This document shows, one piece after another, positions 22,133 through 22,953 of a DNA stretch of 22,953 bases; within the stretch, counting starts at the first letter, position 1; each line of letters begins with the position of its first letter. The notes beneath the pieces were generated by a model. It had not been told where the DNA came from. It searched no databases and was given only the letters and a program-made list of their open reading frames with translations. The stretch lies in the NCBI GenBank assembly GCA_035461175.1, contig DATHVR010000122.1, positions 1-22,953 on the forward strand, given 5' to 3'. This stretch comes from DATHVR01 sp035461175. GTDB taxonomy: Bacteria > Actinomycetota > Acidimicrobiia > Spongiisociales > ZC4RG35. Made by a program: the position numbers and the translations under genes.

Positions 22133-22405
22133 GTGGCCACCGACCGTGAACTACTCGAAGCCGCCTCCGACCGCCTGCGCAAAGCGGTCGAGCGGGGAAC
22201 CGGGACCAGCCTCGACGCCGACGAAGTCCGGGTACTGGGCCGACTCCTCTACGCGATCACCTCGGGCGCCCTCGGCAGCGCCAACGGCCGCGAAGCCTGC
22301 GGAGTGTGTGGACGGGCCGAGCACAAGCCCCAGGCGGTCGACTCCTACCCCCGCCACTCGTATGAGCCCGCCATCCTCGTCCCGCTGGCTCCGCTTTCCG
22401 ACTAG
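22133..22405 (+). CDS. Small hypothetical protein with a CxxC motif
   Basis: 90 residues from GTG 22133. The first half is helical and charged (ELLEAASDRLRKAVERG, then DADEVRVLGRLLYAIT). The second half has ACGVCGRAEHKPQ with a single CxxC and a following His, perhaps half of a metal site completed by dimerisation. It ends in a Pro-rich tail. I do not recognise the family. GTG is supported by the -10-like TAGCCT just upstream and by codon bias. Its last 44 bases overlap the most plausible start of the DUF402 gene that follows, so the two are probably co-transcribed. Confidence 0.65.
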   Translation: MATDRELLEAASDRLRKAVERGTGTSLDADEVRVLGRLLYAITSGALGSANGREACGVCGRAEHKPQAVDSYPRHSYEPAILVPLAPLSD

Positions 22406-22937
22406 GCGCCGCCTGAGCCGGCCAGCGTCTCCTGCCCCGATCACGGTCCAGTACTACAAGTATCCGCGCACTCCACATTGGCGGCACCCGGTGGTCCGCC
22501 TCGGCGTGGATGTCCACGGGATATGGCTGGGCGCCCGGGCGGGCACCTTGGTTCAGCGAGGTGACGAGCCACCGATCGCAATGGAGCACGGATTCGTGCA
22601 GTTGATCCCTCGGGACCGATGGTGGGCGGCGATCTTCAATGGCCCCGGCCATCACATTCCGATCTACATCGACATCACCACCGTGCCGGAGTGGGTGCGA
22701 CCCGATCTGGTGGAGATGGTGGACCTCGACCTGGACGTCGTGCGGCGTGAGGACGGGCGGGTGTACGTCGACGACGAGGACGAGTTCGAGGAGCACCGGA
22801 TCAGCCTTGGCTACGACGCCCGGACGGTCGACACCGCCCGCGGCACCGCCGCCCGGTTGGTGCTGGCGGTGGAAGCAGAGCAGCCGCCCTTCGACGGCAC
22901 CGCCGCCGCCTGGCTGGCAGAGCTGGAACAAGCGTGA
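22362..22937 (+). CDS. DUF402 (FomD-like) protein
   Basis: Up to 191 residues. The domain begins near residue 28 (ITVQYYKYPRTPHWRHP) and includes WLGARAG, WWAAIFNGPG, IYIDITTVPEW and the acidic signature VDLDLDVVRREDGRVYVDDEDEFEEH. DUF402 proteins include FomD-type hydrolases acting on nucleotide conjugates, with metals held by such Asp/Glu residues. The start is unclear. ATG 22362 is the only ATG before the domain and overlaps the previous gene by 44 bp; no GTG or TTG lies between it and the domain, and CTG 22413 or ATC 22440 would be unusual. The 27 extra residues are Ser/Arg/Pro-rich and look untranslated. Confidence is high for the domain and low for the start. Confidence 0.82.
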   Translation: MSPPSSSRWLRFPTRRRLSRPASPAPITVQYYKYPRTPHWRHPVVRLGVDVHGIWLGARAGTLVQRGDEPPIAMEHGFVQLIPRDRWWAAIFNGPGHHIPIYIDITTVPEWVRPDLVEMVDLDLDVVRREDGRVYVDDEDEFEEHRISLGYDARTVDTARGTAARLVLAVEAEQPPFDGTAAAWLAELEQA

Positions 22938-22953
22938 GAAGGGGCGGCCGTAC

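Noticed and set aside
21145..22182. N-terminal extension of SurE through the hydrolase gene (608-codon open frame)
   Set aside because: SurE proteins start at the MRNILVTNDDG segment; the ATG at 21144 with an ATGA overlap is the natural start.

Overview
The window comes from a high-GC bacterium, most likely an actinomycetote and possibly a member of the Acidimicrobiia or a relative. The pointers are strong GC bias at third codon positions, many GTG starts, a nickel superoxide dismutase with its maturation protease, a KorAB-type 2-oxoacid:ferredoxin oxidoreductase, and many genes whose -10 box sits only 6-9 nt before the start codon (leaderless transcripts). The lineage is an inference. Gene density is very high: no gap reaches 300 bases, and the largest (about 110-120 bp) lie before korA and between paaB and paaC.

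Layout. 1-119: tandem array of about 40-bp hairpin units. 122-532 (-): nickel superoxide dismutase. 589-2718 (+): divergent unit with the SodN-maturation protease, an AlkA-type DNA glycosylase, a 55-residue Cys-rich protein and a membrane-anchored Thr/Pro-rich protein. 2757-3152: tandem ACT-domain protein. 3192-5535: DUF3048 lipoprotein and an amidase. 5653-8633: korA-korB, followed by a perfect 15-bp hairpin. 8695-9420: TSUP transporter, meeting head-on the tdh-kbl threonine-degradation pair (9427-11636, -). 11679-16060 (-): TetR regulator and paaE, paaD, paaC, paaB, paaA, transcribed paaA first. This is the complete phenylacetyl-CoA epoxidase set, with an 18-bp perfect palindromic operator on the paaA promoter. 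16132-16386 (-): small repeat protein. 16464-17546 (+): two-TM ion channel with RCK domains. 17589-20348 (+): UvrD/PcrA-like helicase with an extra N-terminal region and a C-terminal HRDC-like end. 20356-22028 (-): surE and an alpha/beta hydrolase. 22133-22937 (+): small CxxC protein and a DUF402 protein.

How it fits together. Most of this is chromosomal metabolic and housekeeping content. PaaABCDE convert phenylacetyl-CoA to its ring epoxide, and the adjacent TetR protein is a good PaaR candidate that would release the operon when phenylacetyl-CoA appears. Kbl and Tdh turn threonine into glycine and acetyl-CoA. KorAB links 2-oxoglutarate oxidation to ferredoxin. SodN and SodX handle superoxide.

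I see no phage, insertion sequence, CRISPR array, tRNA, rRNA or recognisable defence island. The less explained items are the tandem hairpin array, the heptanucleotide arrays placed directly after two paa stop codons, the Cys-rich micro-protein, the odd Ni-SOD hook and channel filter, the helicase N-terminal region, and the consistent leaderless promoter pattern.
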